A DNA stretch of 59,863 nucleotides from Bacteroidota bacterium (lineage in GTDB: Bacteria > Bacteroidota > Bacteroidia > Chitinophagales > Chitinophagaceae): contig CANFXV010000014.1 in the NCBI GenBank assembly GCA_947451115.1, forward strand, positions 1 through 59,863, given 5' to 3'. Under the pieces are notes generated by a model, which was not told the origin of the DNA, did not search any database, and saw only the letters and a program-made list of their open reading frames with translations. Of this stretch, positions 17,203 through 25,866 are shown piece after piece. The position numbers were made by a program, and so were the translations under genes. Each line of letters opens with the position of its first letter. The first letter of the stretch is position 1.

Positions 17203-18570
17203 TTATCCAATTAACCTTTTTAACAACCAAGCCTTTCCTTTATAGGGAGGATATTTAAAACCAGGGTCAATCCAGGTAGGTGTTTTTAAAACCGACTTCG
17301 TATGGGTAAAAGTGTTAAAGCTTTGCTTGCCATGATAGCCCCCTGTACCGCTAAAACCCCTGCCACCAAAGGGTAATTCATGATTGGTGATATGCATGGT
17401 TGCATTATTTACACAAGCGCCTCCTGAGGGCACATTGGTTAACCAATAGTCTTCATCTGCTTTATTTTCAGTGAAAACATAGAAGGCTAATGGGTTAGGA
17501 TTTTTTTGAATAATGGCCAAGGCTTCCTCTCTAGAGGTATAAGTAAGAATAGGAAGAATGGGGCCAAAAATTTCATCTTGCATAATTTTTGCATCTGGTT
17601 GAACCCCTACCATAATAGTAGGCTCAATAAATAATTTTGCTCTATTGGACTTTCCTCCATATACAATTTCACCATCTCCTAAATAAGAAGTAAGACGCAA
17701 CCATTGTTTATCATTAATTATTTTACCATAATGTGCTGAGTTTTCTGCATCTACTCCATAAAATGCTTGAAGCGCAATAATTAATTCTTTTATTAAATTA
17801 TCTTTTAAATGCGTAGGTACTAATATATAGTCAGGTGCAATACACATTTGGCCACAATTAGAAAATTTCGGATTGGCTAAACGACGTGCTGCCACTCTTA
17901 AATTGGCATCATCACCAATCACTGCAGGGCTTTTCCCTCCTAACTCTAAGGTCACGGGCACCAATTGTTCGGCAGCTAATTTATAAATTATTTTTCCGAC
18001 CATGGTGCTACCTGTATAAAATATATGGTCGAATCTATTTTCAGTAAGTAGTGGTGGAAGTACCGTCGCTCCATCTCCTTCTAAATACATCATATAATTT
18101 TCAGGAAATAAAGAATGAATTATTTTTTGCATCACTCCTGCTGTGGCTGGTGCAAATTCACTTGGTTTTAAGACTGCGCAATTTCCGCCTGCAATTGCAC
18201 CTATGAGTGGCGTGAACAATAATTGAAAGGGATAATTCCATGGAGCGATAATACATACCACCCCTAAAGGTTCTTGTAGGGTATAACTTGAAGAAGGCAG
18301 ATTCACTATATTAGTGGCCACCGACTGTGGTTCCATCCACTGCTTTAAATGCTTAATAGTATAGTTTAATTCACTTAAGAAAAATCCAATCTCGGTAGCC
18401 CAGGCATCTTCATCGGTTTTTTTCAAATCGGCATAAAGCGCTTGGTATAATTGTTTTTCAGCCTCTAAAACTGCTTTTTTTAAGCGTTCTAGCTGCAGTA
18501 TTCTGAACGCATAGGACTGGGTAGCGCCTGTGGCAAAATAAGAACGCAGGTGATGAATCGCAGTAGACAT
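17203..18570 (-). CDS. Aldehyde dehydrogenase
   Basis: About 455 residues from the ATG at 18570; a TTG two codons upstream is less likely. Class-3-like NAD(P)-dependent aldehyde dehydrogenase: CIIAPWNYPFQL, the Glu motif LELGGKSPAVIG (near 211), the catalytic Cys in NCGQMCIAPDYIL (near 246), and EIFGPILPI are intact. The C-terminus ends in a short basic tail. It oxidises aldehydes to acids; the substrate is unknown. It is co-oriented with the thiol peroxidase gene and divergent from the secreted oxidoreductase gene. Confidence 0.92.
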   Translation of the reverse strand: MSTAIHHLRSYFATGATQSYAFRILQLERLKKAVLEAEKQLYQALYADLKKTDEDAWATEIGFFLSELNYTIKHLKQWMEPQSVATNIVNLPSSSYTLQEPLGVVCIIAPWNYPFQLLFTPLIGAIAGGNCAVLKPSEFAPATAGVMQKIIHSLFPENYMMYLEGDGATVLPPLLTENRFDHIFYTGSTMVGKIIYKLAAEQLVPVTLELGGKSPAVIGDDANLRVAARRLANPKFSNCGQMCIAPDYILVPTHLKDNLIKELIIALQAFYGVDAENSAHYGKIINDKQWLRLTSYLGDGEIVYGGKSNRAKLFIEPTIMVGVQPDAKIMQDEIFGPILPILTYTSREEALAIIQKNPNPLAFYVFTENKADEDYWLTNVPSGGACVNNATMHITNHELPFGGRGFSGTGGYHGKQSFNTFTHTKSVLKTPTWIDPGFKYPPYKGKAWLLKRLIG

Positions 18571-18713
18571 AAGCAATGATTGTTAGGCAATTTAAGTCTT
18601 ATTCATGAAATAAAGCTATTCAAGATCAGTTCATCAAATTATTTTCAAAAGTTCCAAAATATTTGATAATTTAACACTATCAATAACGATTCAAAACCAA
18701 ATACTGATTTGCT

Positions 18714-20171
18714 ATGTCCAAGAAAAAAATTGACAACTCTAGAAGAGATTTTATAAGAAATTCAGCACTTGCTTTAGGTGGATTTTACATCTTACCTAGA
18801 CACGTTATAGGTGGAAAAGGATTTACTGCGCCAAGCGATAAATTACAAATTGCAGGCATCGGCGCCGGTGGTAAAGGAGAAAGTGATTTATTTAATTTTT
18901 ACAATAGTGGTAAGGCAGACATTGCTTTTTTATGTGATGTAGATGATCGCCAATGTGCCAAAAGCTGGCAAAGGTACCCAAAAGCAAAACGTTATAAGGA
19001 TTATAGAGAAATGTTAGATAAAGAACACATGCACATTGATGCTTGTTCTGTTTCTACACCAGATCATATGCACGCAGTGCAAGCGATGGCCGCCATGCAG
19101 CTAGGTAAACATGTTTATGTACAAAAGCCAATGGCGCATGATATTTACGAAGCACGTGTTATGACGAAGGCCGCACACGATTACAATGTTGTCACACAAA
19201 TGGGTAACCAAGGTGCTTCTGGAGATGGAGTGCGCATGTTACAAGACTGGCATACTGCTGGTTTAATTGGAGATATTCATACTATTTATTGTTATACAGA
19301 TAGACCCGTTTGGCCTCAAGGGGTCAATCGTCCTATTTTAACAAGCCCTGCACCAATACCTGCTGAATTAGATTTTAATTTATGGTTAGGTACGGCTCCA
19401 CAAAAAGATTATTTTGAAGGTTTACTTCCATTTAATTGGAGAGGATGGTGGGATTACGGAACCGGTGCTTTGGGCGATATGGCTTGTCATATTATGGCGC
19501 CTGCTTTTGCTGTAGCTGGATTGGGTTATCCAATTGCTGCAGAATGTAGTGTTTCTACTCGTTATACTGCTCCTTGGCAAAAACTATATGCACCAGATTC
19601 TGGTCCAATGGGCTCTCATATTACTTTGACTTTCCAAGGACAAAACGGAAAACCAAATGTAAAATTACATTGGATGGATGGTGGCATTCAACCTGAAAGA
19701 CCAGAAGAATTAGGACCTAATGAAATGATGGGTGATGGAGGCAATGGGGTGATATTTGTTGGTACTAAAGGAAAAATGATGGCAGGTACTTATGGCATCA
19801 ATCCACAATTACTACCTACCAATTTAACCAAATCTACTTCAGTACCTAAAACAGTGGACCGCGTAAAAGGCGGAGAGAGCGGACACTATTCAGCTTGGGT
19901 AGAAGCATGTATTGCGGGTGCAGGCAGTGCAGAAGCAAAAGCTTTAAGTTCTAATTTTGATATTGCTGGTCCATTGACAGAATCTGTATTGATGGGTAAT
20001 TTAGCCATTAGAAGTTATGACCTCAAGAAAACAGAAAAAGGCAGAGACAGCTATCCAGGAAGAAACATTCAATTGTTATGGGATGGTCCAAATATGAAGA
20101 TCACTAATTTTGACGAAGCCAATCAGTATGTCAAAAGAACCTATCGTGATGGTTGGAGTTTGGGCGTTTAA
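18714..20171 (+). CDS. Tat-exported Gfo/Idh/MocA-family oxidoreductase
   Basis: A 485-residue oxidoreductase with a twin-arginine signal (S9 R10 R11 D12 F13 I14, then a short hydrophobic stretch). The Rossmann motif GIGAGGKGE (near 48-56) and the VQKPMAHD segment (near 138, carrying the EKP-type lysine as QKP) show the family. The Trp-rich middle WRGWWDYGTGALGDMACH is typical of large secreted Bacteroidota members. Such exported proteins keep a tightly bound NAD(P). It probably oxidises a sugar or polyol in the periplasm. A strong terminator follows. Confidence 0.88.
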   Translation: MSKKKIDNSRRDFIRNSALALGGFYILPRHVIGGKGFTAPSDKLQIAGIGAGGKGESDLFNFYNSGKADIAFLCDVDDRQCAKSWQRYPKAKRYKDYREMLDKEHMHIDACSVSTPDHMHAVQAMAAMQLGKHVYVQKPMAHDIYEARVMTKAAHDYNVVTQMGNQGASGDGVRMLQDWHTAGLIGDIHTIYCYTDRPVWPQGVNRPILTSPAPIPAELDFNLWLGTAPQKDYFEGLLPFNWRGWWDYGTGALGDMACHIMAPAFAVAGLGYPIAAECSVSTRYTAPWQKLYAPDSGPMGSHITLTFQGQNGKPNVKLHWMDGGIQPERPEELGPNEMMGDGGNGVIFVGTKGKMMAGTYGINPQLLPTNLTKSTSVPKTVDRVKGGESGHYSAWVEACIAGAGSAEAKALSSNFDIAGPLTESVLMGNLAIRSYDLKKTEKGRDSYPGRNIQLLWDGPNMKITNFDEANQYVKRTYRDGWSLGV

Positions 20172-20194
20172 TATTGATCTACTACACCCATTAT

Positions 20195-20230
20195 AAATCT
20201 CGGTTGCCAATGGCAACCGAGATTTTTTTT
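20195..20230 (+). terminator. Intrinsic terminator after the secreted oxidoreductase gene
   Basis: A perfect inverted repeat, AAATCTCGGTTGCC at 20195-20208 and its complement at 20212-20225, with a 3-base loop, followed by T residues to 20230. It separates the oxidoreductase gene from the aminotransferase gene. Confidence 0.9.
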
Positions 20231-20232
20231 GC

Positions 20233-20240
20233 TACCTTTA
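20233..20240 (+). promoter_or_regulatory. Possible -7 box of the class-V aminotransferase gene
   Basis: TACCTTTA matches TAnnTTTG in 7 of 8 positions. It lies just past the T-tract of the preceding terminator and 18 bases before the ATG at 20259. No -33 element is clear. Confidence 0.4.
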
Positions 20241-20258
20241 GAAAGCAAAATCTACACC

Positions 20259-21425
20259 ATGGAAAATCTACGTGATCAGTTTTTATTAAATCCAGCCATC
20301 ACCTTTCTTAATTTCGGATCTTTTGGTTCAACCCCTAAGCCCATATTTGATGCTTATCAAAACTGGCAAAGAGTTTTAGAAGCAGAACCGGTGCAGTTTA
20401 TCGCTTTTGATGGAGTTAAATATTTAGAAGCCTCCAGAGCTGCATTAGCAAAATTTATTGGATGCCCCGATAAAGACGATTTAGTCATGGTCACTAATCC
20501 TTCTTTTGCTATTAATTTAATTGCGAAGAACTTTCCTTTAAATGAAGGTGATGAAATTTTAGCCACCGACATTGAATATGGCGCCTGCGATCGTACCTGG
20601 GATTATTATTGCAAAAAAAATAAAGCTACCTATAGAAGACAAAAAATAAATTTACCCATCACTTCAAAAGAAAAATTTATTGAGGATTTTTTTGAAGGCC
20701 TAAGACCTAGTACAAAAGCCATTTTTATAAGTCATATGACTAGTGCTACAGCATTAATTTTTCCAGTAAAAGAAATTTGTGCGCTTGCAAAGTCAAAGGG
20801 TCTTATCACTATTGTAGATGGCGCCCATGTGCCAGCACATATTCCCTTTAATTTAAGTGAAATACAAGCCGATTTTTATACAGGTGCCTGTCATAAATGG
20901 ATGATGGCAGCCAAGGGTTGTAGTTTTTTATATGCGCATAAATCGGTTCAACCTTTATGCGACCCTTTAATTGTAAGCTGGGGCTATAAGGCCATCAAGC
21001 CTTCCCATTCAAGCTTCTTAGATTATCATCAAATGATTGGCACACGTGATTTCTCTGCCTTTTTAACCGTGGAAGCTTCTATTGAATTTATGGAGAAAAA
21101 TAATTGGACGACCGTTTCAAAAAAGTGCCATGAGCTTGTACTTGCCAATGCAGAAAGGTTCTACAAGTTACTAGGTACCCAACCCATTAGCCCTTTAACC
21201 AGTGAATGGATTGGTCAAATGATAAGCATTCCAATAAACAGCCCTGAGCCAGAAATTTTACAAAGAAAATTATTCATCGATTATAAAATTGAAATTCCTA
21301 TTATGCGTCAAGAAAAGGATGTGTATATGCGTTATTCTATCAATGCATTTAATTCAGTGGCCGATTTAGATACATTATATAATGCACTAGAAGCGATTAA
21401 AAAAGAAGGCCTGCTAATAAAATAA
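20259..21425 (+). CDS. Class-V aminotransferase-fold PLP enzyme, isopenicillin-N-epimerase-like
   Basis: About 388 residues from the ATG at 20259; an earlier in-frame start at 20229 falls in the terminator T-tract. The fold is shown by NFGSFGSTPKPI near the start, the cofactor Asp segment IVDGAHVPAH (near 190), and the PLP lysine in GACHKWMMAAKG (near 216). Relatives are annotated isopenicillin N epimerases or cysteine-desulfurase-like proteins; actual substrates are mostly unknown. Its stop is immediately followed, with no gap, by the stop of the convergent FAD-dehydrogenase gene. Confidence 0.85.
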   Translation: MENLRDQFLLNPAITFLNFGSFGSTPKPIFDAYQNWQRVLEAEPVQFIAFDGVKYLEASRAALAKFIGCPDKDDLVMVTNPSFAINLIAKNFPLNEGDEILATDIEYGACDRTWDYYCKKNKATYRRQKINLPITSKEKFIEDFFEGLRPSTKAIFISHMTSATALIFPVKEICALAKSKGLITIVDGAHVPAHIPFNLSEIQADFYTGACHKWMMAAKGCSFLYAHKSVQPLCDPLIVSWGYKAIKPSHSSFLDYHQMIGTRDFSAFLTVEASIEFMEKNNWTTVSKKCHELVLANAERFYKLLGTQPISPLTSEWIGQMISIPINSPEPEILQRKLFIDYKIEIPIMRQEKDVYMRYSINAFNSVADLDTLYNALEAIKKEGLLIK

Positions 21426-24338
21426 TTAAGCTAAGGCGGCGTGTAAGATTTCTACTGTGTGTAATGCTTTTTCACCCGTACCATCTTTAATTTGATGACG
21501 ACAACTTGTACCAGGTGCTGCAATGGTGCAATTATTTTGATTGGCTCTAATTTTGGGAAACAAGACCAACTCTCCAATATTCATAGAAACTTCATAATGC
21601 TCTTTTTCATAACCAAAAGAACCGGCCATACCACAACAACCTGAAGCAATGGTTTCCACTTTATAGTTAGCAGGAAAAGAAAGCGCTTTTACAGAATCTG
21701 ATAAGGCACTTACTGCCTTTTGTTGACAATGCCCATGCAGTAAAATTGATTTAGCATCGGCGGTGAATTTATCTTTACTAATATTACCTGTATGCATTTC
21801 AGCAGCTAAAAATTCATCTATAAAAAAGCTATGTTTCGCTAAATGATGCGCGGCGTCCAAATTTTCATCCGAGGCTAAGTCGGGGTATTCATCTCTGAAA
21901 GTGAGTATCGCAGAGGGTTCTAGACCAAGAATAGGACTAGCCTCGCTTACCAAATGACTTAATAGTTGAATATTTTTATTCGCAATAATTTTAGCCTTTC
22001 TTACCAAGCCTTTCGATAACCAAGTTCTACCACTTTCTTCATGTATAGGAATAATCACTTCATAGCCCAAGGCCGTTAATAATTGAACTGCTTTTATACC
22101 AATGTGTGCATCATTGTAATTGGTGAATTCATCACAGAATAAATACACTGTTTTTTTAGCATTGGCAGGGGCTGTATAATTTTTTTTGTACCAACTTTCT
22201 AAAGTTTGCGTTGAAATACTTGGCATAGAACGCTTCAAGGCAAAACCTGATACTAATTTAACCAAATTGCCTGTAACCCTACTACCTACAAAGGCATTGT
22301 ATAAACGGGGGGCGATGGAACCTAATTTTGCAGCAGTAGTAAAATTGGCAATGAGCTTGGCTCTGAAAGGAACGCCGTTGGCATCGTAATAATGCTGTAA
22401 GAACTCTGCTTTTAATTTAGCCATGTCCACATTCGAAGGACATTCACTTTTGCAAGCCTTGCAACTCAAACACAAACTCATCACTTCATAAATTTCTTTA
22501 TGGTCGTATCTATTTTGTTTATCGGAATGCGTTAAAAATTCACGAAGTATATTGGCACGCGCGCGCGTGGTATCTTTTTCATCACGCGTGGCCATAAAGG
22601 AAGGGCACATCGTGCCTCCAGACAAATGAGTTTTTCTACAATCGCCCGAACCATTGCACTGTTCGGCATGTTGTAAAATATCTTGTTGATGAAAATGAAA
22701 GATGGTTTTGAACTCAGGCGTTAACTGGCCTGGCGCATACCTCAACATCGTATTCATCGAAGGTGTATCTACAATTTTATTAGGATTAAATAAATGTTTA
22801 GGATCCCAAGTGTTTTTGACTTGTTTTAATAAAGCATAATTTTTCTCTCCTACCATTTGCTTAATAAACTCTCCACGCAAACGGCCGTCTCCATGTTCCC
22901 CACTTAAAGAACCATCATACTTTTTTACGAGGGTGGCTACTTCTTCCGCAATGGCTCTAAACAATTGATTCCCTTCTTTTGTTTTTAAATTGATAATGGG
23001 GCGCAAATGAATTTCGCCTGAACCCGCATGCGCATAGTGCACTGAATAAAGGCCGTGCTTTTTTAATATTTCATTAAAGTCACGAATATAATTAGGAAGG
23101 TCTTCTACATCTACAGCAGTATCTTCAATCACAGGCACTGCTTTTTCATCTCCTGGTAAATTACTTAATAAGCCCAGGCCTGCTTTTCTTAATGCCCATA
23201 TTTTTTTAGCATCGGCTCCATACAATACAGGAAAATGATAACCCAAACCAGCCGCACGCATATCGGCTTCTACCTTATTGGTGAGTTCTAAAATTTCTTC
23301 CCTAGTTTCCTTGACAAATTCAATCACTAAAATTGCACCAGGATCGCCTTGAACAAAAAACCTATTCTTAGCTTGTTCTGTATTTTCTTTGGTACATTCT
23401 AATATATAATGGTCAATGAGTTCACTAGCACTAGGCTTGTATTTCAAACCAATTAAATTCGCATGCAGCGATTCATCTATACTATTAAAGTGCACACATA
23501 ATAAACCTACTTCTTTAGCAGGGGCAGGTACAACATTTAATTTTATCTCTGTCATAAAGGCTAAAGTACCTTCCGAGCCAGCAATTAAATTACAGAAATT
23601 AAAATTTGGACCTCCTGCGGTAAATGGATCGGCGTCTATTAATATATCTATTGCATAACCCGTGTTTCGTCTGACCACCGATTTTTTAGGAAACTCTTTT
23701 CTTATTTCTACTTGATTGTCATAGTTGCTCAATATGCTTCGCAACGATTTATAAATACTTCCCTCTAATGTATTCAATTCGCATTTAGCGTGAAAATCAT
23801 CGGTAGACAAACTCGTAAAAACAGCTTCTGTTCCGTCACTTAAAAAGGCTTTGACTTCTATTAAATGTTCTCTGGTGCTTCTGTACACTACGGAATTGGA
23901 TCCACAAGAATTATTGCCCACCATTCCTCCAATCATGGCTCTATTGGCCGTAGAAGTTTCTGGCCCAAAAAATAAACCATGTGGTTTTAAGAACAAGTTC
24001 AACTCATCGCGAATCACACCGGGCTGCACCCGCACCCAGCCTTCTTCTTTATTGAGTTCAAGAATTTGATTGAAGTATTTAGATACATCTACAATAATTC
24101 CATTGCCCACTACTTGGCCAGCTAAAGAAGTGCCGGCTGTTCTTGGAATTAAAGAAGTTTGGTGTGTAGCGGCGAAAGCAATCAGTTTAGAAATATCTTG
24201 CTTGGTCTTAGGAATAGCTACTGCAAGCGGCAATTCTCTATAACTAGAGGCATCCGTAGCATACAAGGTCCTGATCATTTTATCGAAAAAAAGATCTCCA
24301 TCCAATGCTTTTGCGAGTTGTTTCAACTGATCCTTCAT
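21426..24338 (-). CDS. FAD-binding and 4Fe-4S D-2-hydroxyacid dehydrogenase (YdiJ/GlcD-like)
   Basis: A 970-residue three-part protein. A vanillyl-alcohol-oxidase-type FAD domain (about 30-260) has IPRTAGTSLAG and GNNSCGSNS. A GlcD C-terminal domain (about 270-520) carries SGEHGDGRLRG. A GlpC-like part follows with cluster ligands CNGSGDCR...MCPS and CLSCKACKSECP (about 555-645), and the end has one CCG motif, SGCCGMAG (near 905). It should oxidise a D-2-hydroxy acid such as D-lactate or D-2-hydroxyglutarate and pass electrons on at the membrane. A perfect -7 box precedes it. Confidence 0.88.
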   Translation of the reverse strand: MKDQLKQLAKALDGDLFFDKMIRTLYATDASSYRELPLAVAIPKTKQDISKLIAFAATHQTSLIPRTAGTSLAGQVVGNGIIVDVSKYFNQILELNKEEGWVRVQPGVIRDELNLFLKPHGLFFGPETSTANRAMIGGMVGNNSCGSNSVVYRSTREHLIEVKAFLSDGTEAVFTSLSTDDFHAKCELNTLEGSIYKSLRSILSNYDNQVEIRKEFPKKSVVRRNTGYAIDILIDADPFTAGGPNFNFCNLIAGSEGTLAFMTEIKLNVVPAPAKEVGLLCVHFNSIDESLHANLIGLKYKPSASELIDHYILECTKENTEQAKNRFFVQGDPGAILVIEFVKETREEILELTNKVEADMRAAGLGYHFPVLYGADAKKIWALRKAGLGLLSNLPGDEKAVPVIEDTAVDVEDLPNYIRDFNEILKKHGLYSVHYAHAGSGEIHLRPIINLKTKEGNQLFRAIAEEVATLVKKYDGSLSGEHGDGRLRGEFIKQMVGEKNYALLKQVKNTWDPKHLFNPNKIVDTPSMNTMLRYAPGQLTPEFKTIFHFHQQDILQHAEQCNGSGDCRKTHLSGGTMCPSFMATRDEKDTTRARANILREFLTHSDKQNRYDHKEIYEVMSLCLSCKACKSECPSNVDMAKLKAEFLQHYYDANGVPFRAKLIANFTTAAKLGSIAPRLYNAFVGSRVTGNLVKLVSGFALKRSMPSISTQTLESWYKKNYTAPANAKKTVYLFCDEFTNYNDAHIGIKAVQLLTALGYEVIIPIHEESGRTWLSKGLVRKAKIIANKNIQLLSHLVSEASPILGLEPSAILTFRDEYPDLASDENLDAAHHLAKHSFFIDEFLAAEMHTGNISKDKFTADAKSILLHGHCQQKAVSALSDSVKALSFPANYKVETIASGCCGMAGSFGYEKEHYEVSMNIGELVLFPKIRANQNNCTIAAPGTSCRHQIKDGTGEKALHTVEILHAALA

Positions 24339-24357
24339 AATACTAGATTCAACGACG

Positions 24358-24365
24358 CAAAAATA
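24358..24365 (-). promoter_or_regulatory. -7 box of the FAD/Fe-S dehydrogenase gene
   Basis: TATTTTTG on the minus strand, a perfect TAnnTTTG box, predicts a start near 24354, about 15 bases before the ATG at 24338. It lies between this gene and the end of the TIM-barrel gene at 24383, so the dehydrogenase can be expressed independently of the sugar-oxidation operon. Confidence 0.55.
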
Positions 24366-24382
24366 CTAAAATAAACAGCGAT

Positions 24383-25240
24383 TTACCAGTTTAAAGTTTT
24401 CAAATAGGCAGCGTCGTCTTTGGCGCAATCTAATTCGGTTGTTCCCGTATAGGCTTCTTGTTCTACTATAAAATATTTTACGCCCTGTGCAGCTACTTGA
24501 GGTAATAAAGCTTTGTAATCAATGGTTCCTTTTCCAATAATACAAGATTCTTTAACCCCTGATGCAGTAACAGCCATGTCTTTGACATGTACCAACTTAA
24601 ATCGATTAGGGAATTTTTTCATATAGGCAATAGGATCTACTCCTGCAGCTCTTGTCCAATATAAATCCATTTCAAAATCAACCAAGCTAGGATCGGTTGA
24701 ATTCATCATTAAATCCTGAGGTACCACTCCATCCATGGGTACAAAAGAATAATCATGATTATGGTAAGCAAAACGAAAACCATTTTTCTTGGTTATTTCA
24801 CCACATGCGTTAAACTCATCAGAGAAACGCTTAAAATTGTCGATTGATTTTTGGGCTCCTTTATGGGGACAGATCAAATACTTCATTCCAATTTCAGCCG
24901 CTTCAGCCGCTTTGCGTTCGAAGTCTTTGGTATTTTCACAATGTGAAGAAATAAAACTCATGCCCAAATCATCCATTAATTTTTTTAATTCTGTATTTTT
25001 CATGCCCCAGAAAAGTCCTTTCTTTCCTTCAAACCCTTCTATTTGTTTATAGCCAGACTTAGCTAAATGTGTTAACACCCCCACTGTGTCTTTATACAAA
25101 GCCTCTTTCACGGTCCACAATTGAATGCCAAATGGATTGGTTTTACCAGTCATGGCCATTAATTCATTGCGAAAAGGCAAACTAAGTGCAGCTCCGGCTA
25201 ATGCAGTTTGACGGAGGAAATTTCTTCTTGAGTTGTTCAT
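24383..25240 (-). CDS. Tat-exported sugar-phosphate-isomerase/epimerase-like TIM barrel
   Basis: A 285-residue TIM barrel (AP endonuclease family 2 fold) with a twin-arginine signal: S4 R5 R6 N7 F8 L9, then a hydrophobic stretch. Metal-site segments are visible: SSHCENTK, YHNHDYSF (near 172), DFEMDLYWT, LVHVKDM and the final EQEAY. It is exported, so the substrate is a free sugar or keto-sugar rather than a phosphate. It is the last gene of the minus-strand operon, 33 bases after the dehydrogenase small subunit, and probably acts on the product of that dehydrogenase. Confidence 0.85.
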   Translation of the reverse strand: MNNSRRNFLRQTALAGAALSLPFRNELMAMTGKTNPFGIQLWTVKEALYKDTVGVLTHLAKSGYKQIEGFEGKKGLFWGMKNTELKKLMDDLGMSFISSHCENTKDFERKAAEAAEIGMKYLICPHKGAQKSIDNFKRFSDEFNACGEITKKNGFRFAYHNHDYSFVPMDGVVPQDLMMNSTDPSLVDFEMDLYWTRAAGVDPIAYMKKFPNRFKLVHVKDMAVTASGVKESCIIGKGTIDYKALLPQVAAQGVKYFIVEQEAYTGTTELDCAKDDAAYLKTLNW

Positions 25241-25273
25241 AAAAATATTTTAAATGTTTTAAAAAAGGACAGC

Positions 25274-25840
25274 CTAGGAAGTTGCCCAAGCCTTGTCTCC
25301 TTTTTTATAAGGATAGGAACCATCGTATTTTCCAGGAACCGCATTGTAGCGCAAAACCTTGGTAGCGCCTACTTCAGAGCTAAAGAAACCCCATAAAGTC
25401 AACTCCTTTAACATGGTGAAATAATGTTTTTGCTCTTCTGGTTTTTTGGTTTTTTGGAAAGCACTTGCTTCCTTGTCTAAGCCCACCAATAAATCATGGC
25501 GTTGCGCAGCAGTGGCCTCCACAAAGGTTTTGCCATTGGCCTTGGTAGATGCTTCATTTAATTTTTTCAAACCTTCTACAAAAGTATTTTGGTCTTTTTC
25601 TTCATAACAATCTTTGACAATCACTGTCATGAACTCACCCACTTTTGCTTCTTTGGCACCAGGGGTACTGGTCGCAGGTAAAATAGTTTCTGCTACTTCA
25701 TTTAAGAAAGTAATATCAGTGGCGGAAAAACTTAATCCAGTTTTTCCTGTGGCACAACCTGATAAAAAAGCTTCTGCGCCTAAAACAGTGCCACCCATAA
25801 TAAGGGCTACTCTTGATAAGGCTTCTCTTCTATTCATCAT
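25274..25840 (-). CDS. Gluconate 2-dehydrogenase subunit 3-family protein, Tat lipoprotein
   Basis: A 188-residue small subunit that partners a GMC-type flavoprotein. It has a twin-arginine signal (R4 R5, then ALSR and a hydrophobic stretch) ending in lipobox LSGC with Cys29. The body has FLNEVAETILPATSTPGAKEAKVGEFM, the family signature, and the C-terminal FFSSEVGATKVLRYN. It lies 26 bases downstream of the GMC gene. In known glucoside 3-dehydrogenases and gluconate dehydrogenases this subunit carries the flavoprotein through Tat and aids its stability. Confidence 0.9.
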   Translation of the reverse strand: MMNRREALSRVALIMGGTVLGAEAFLSGCATGKTGLSFSATDITFLNEVAETILPATSTPGAKEAKVGEFMTVIVKDCYEEKDQNTFVEGLKKLNEASTKANGKTFVEATAAQRHDLLVGLDKEASAFQKTKKPEEQKHYFTMLKELTLWGFFSSEVGATKVLRYNAVPGKYDGSYPYKKGDKAWATS

Positions 25841-25866
25841 AAAATAATATTTAAAATTTTATAAAA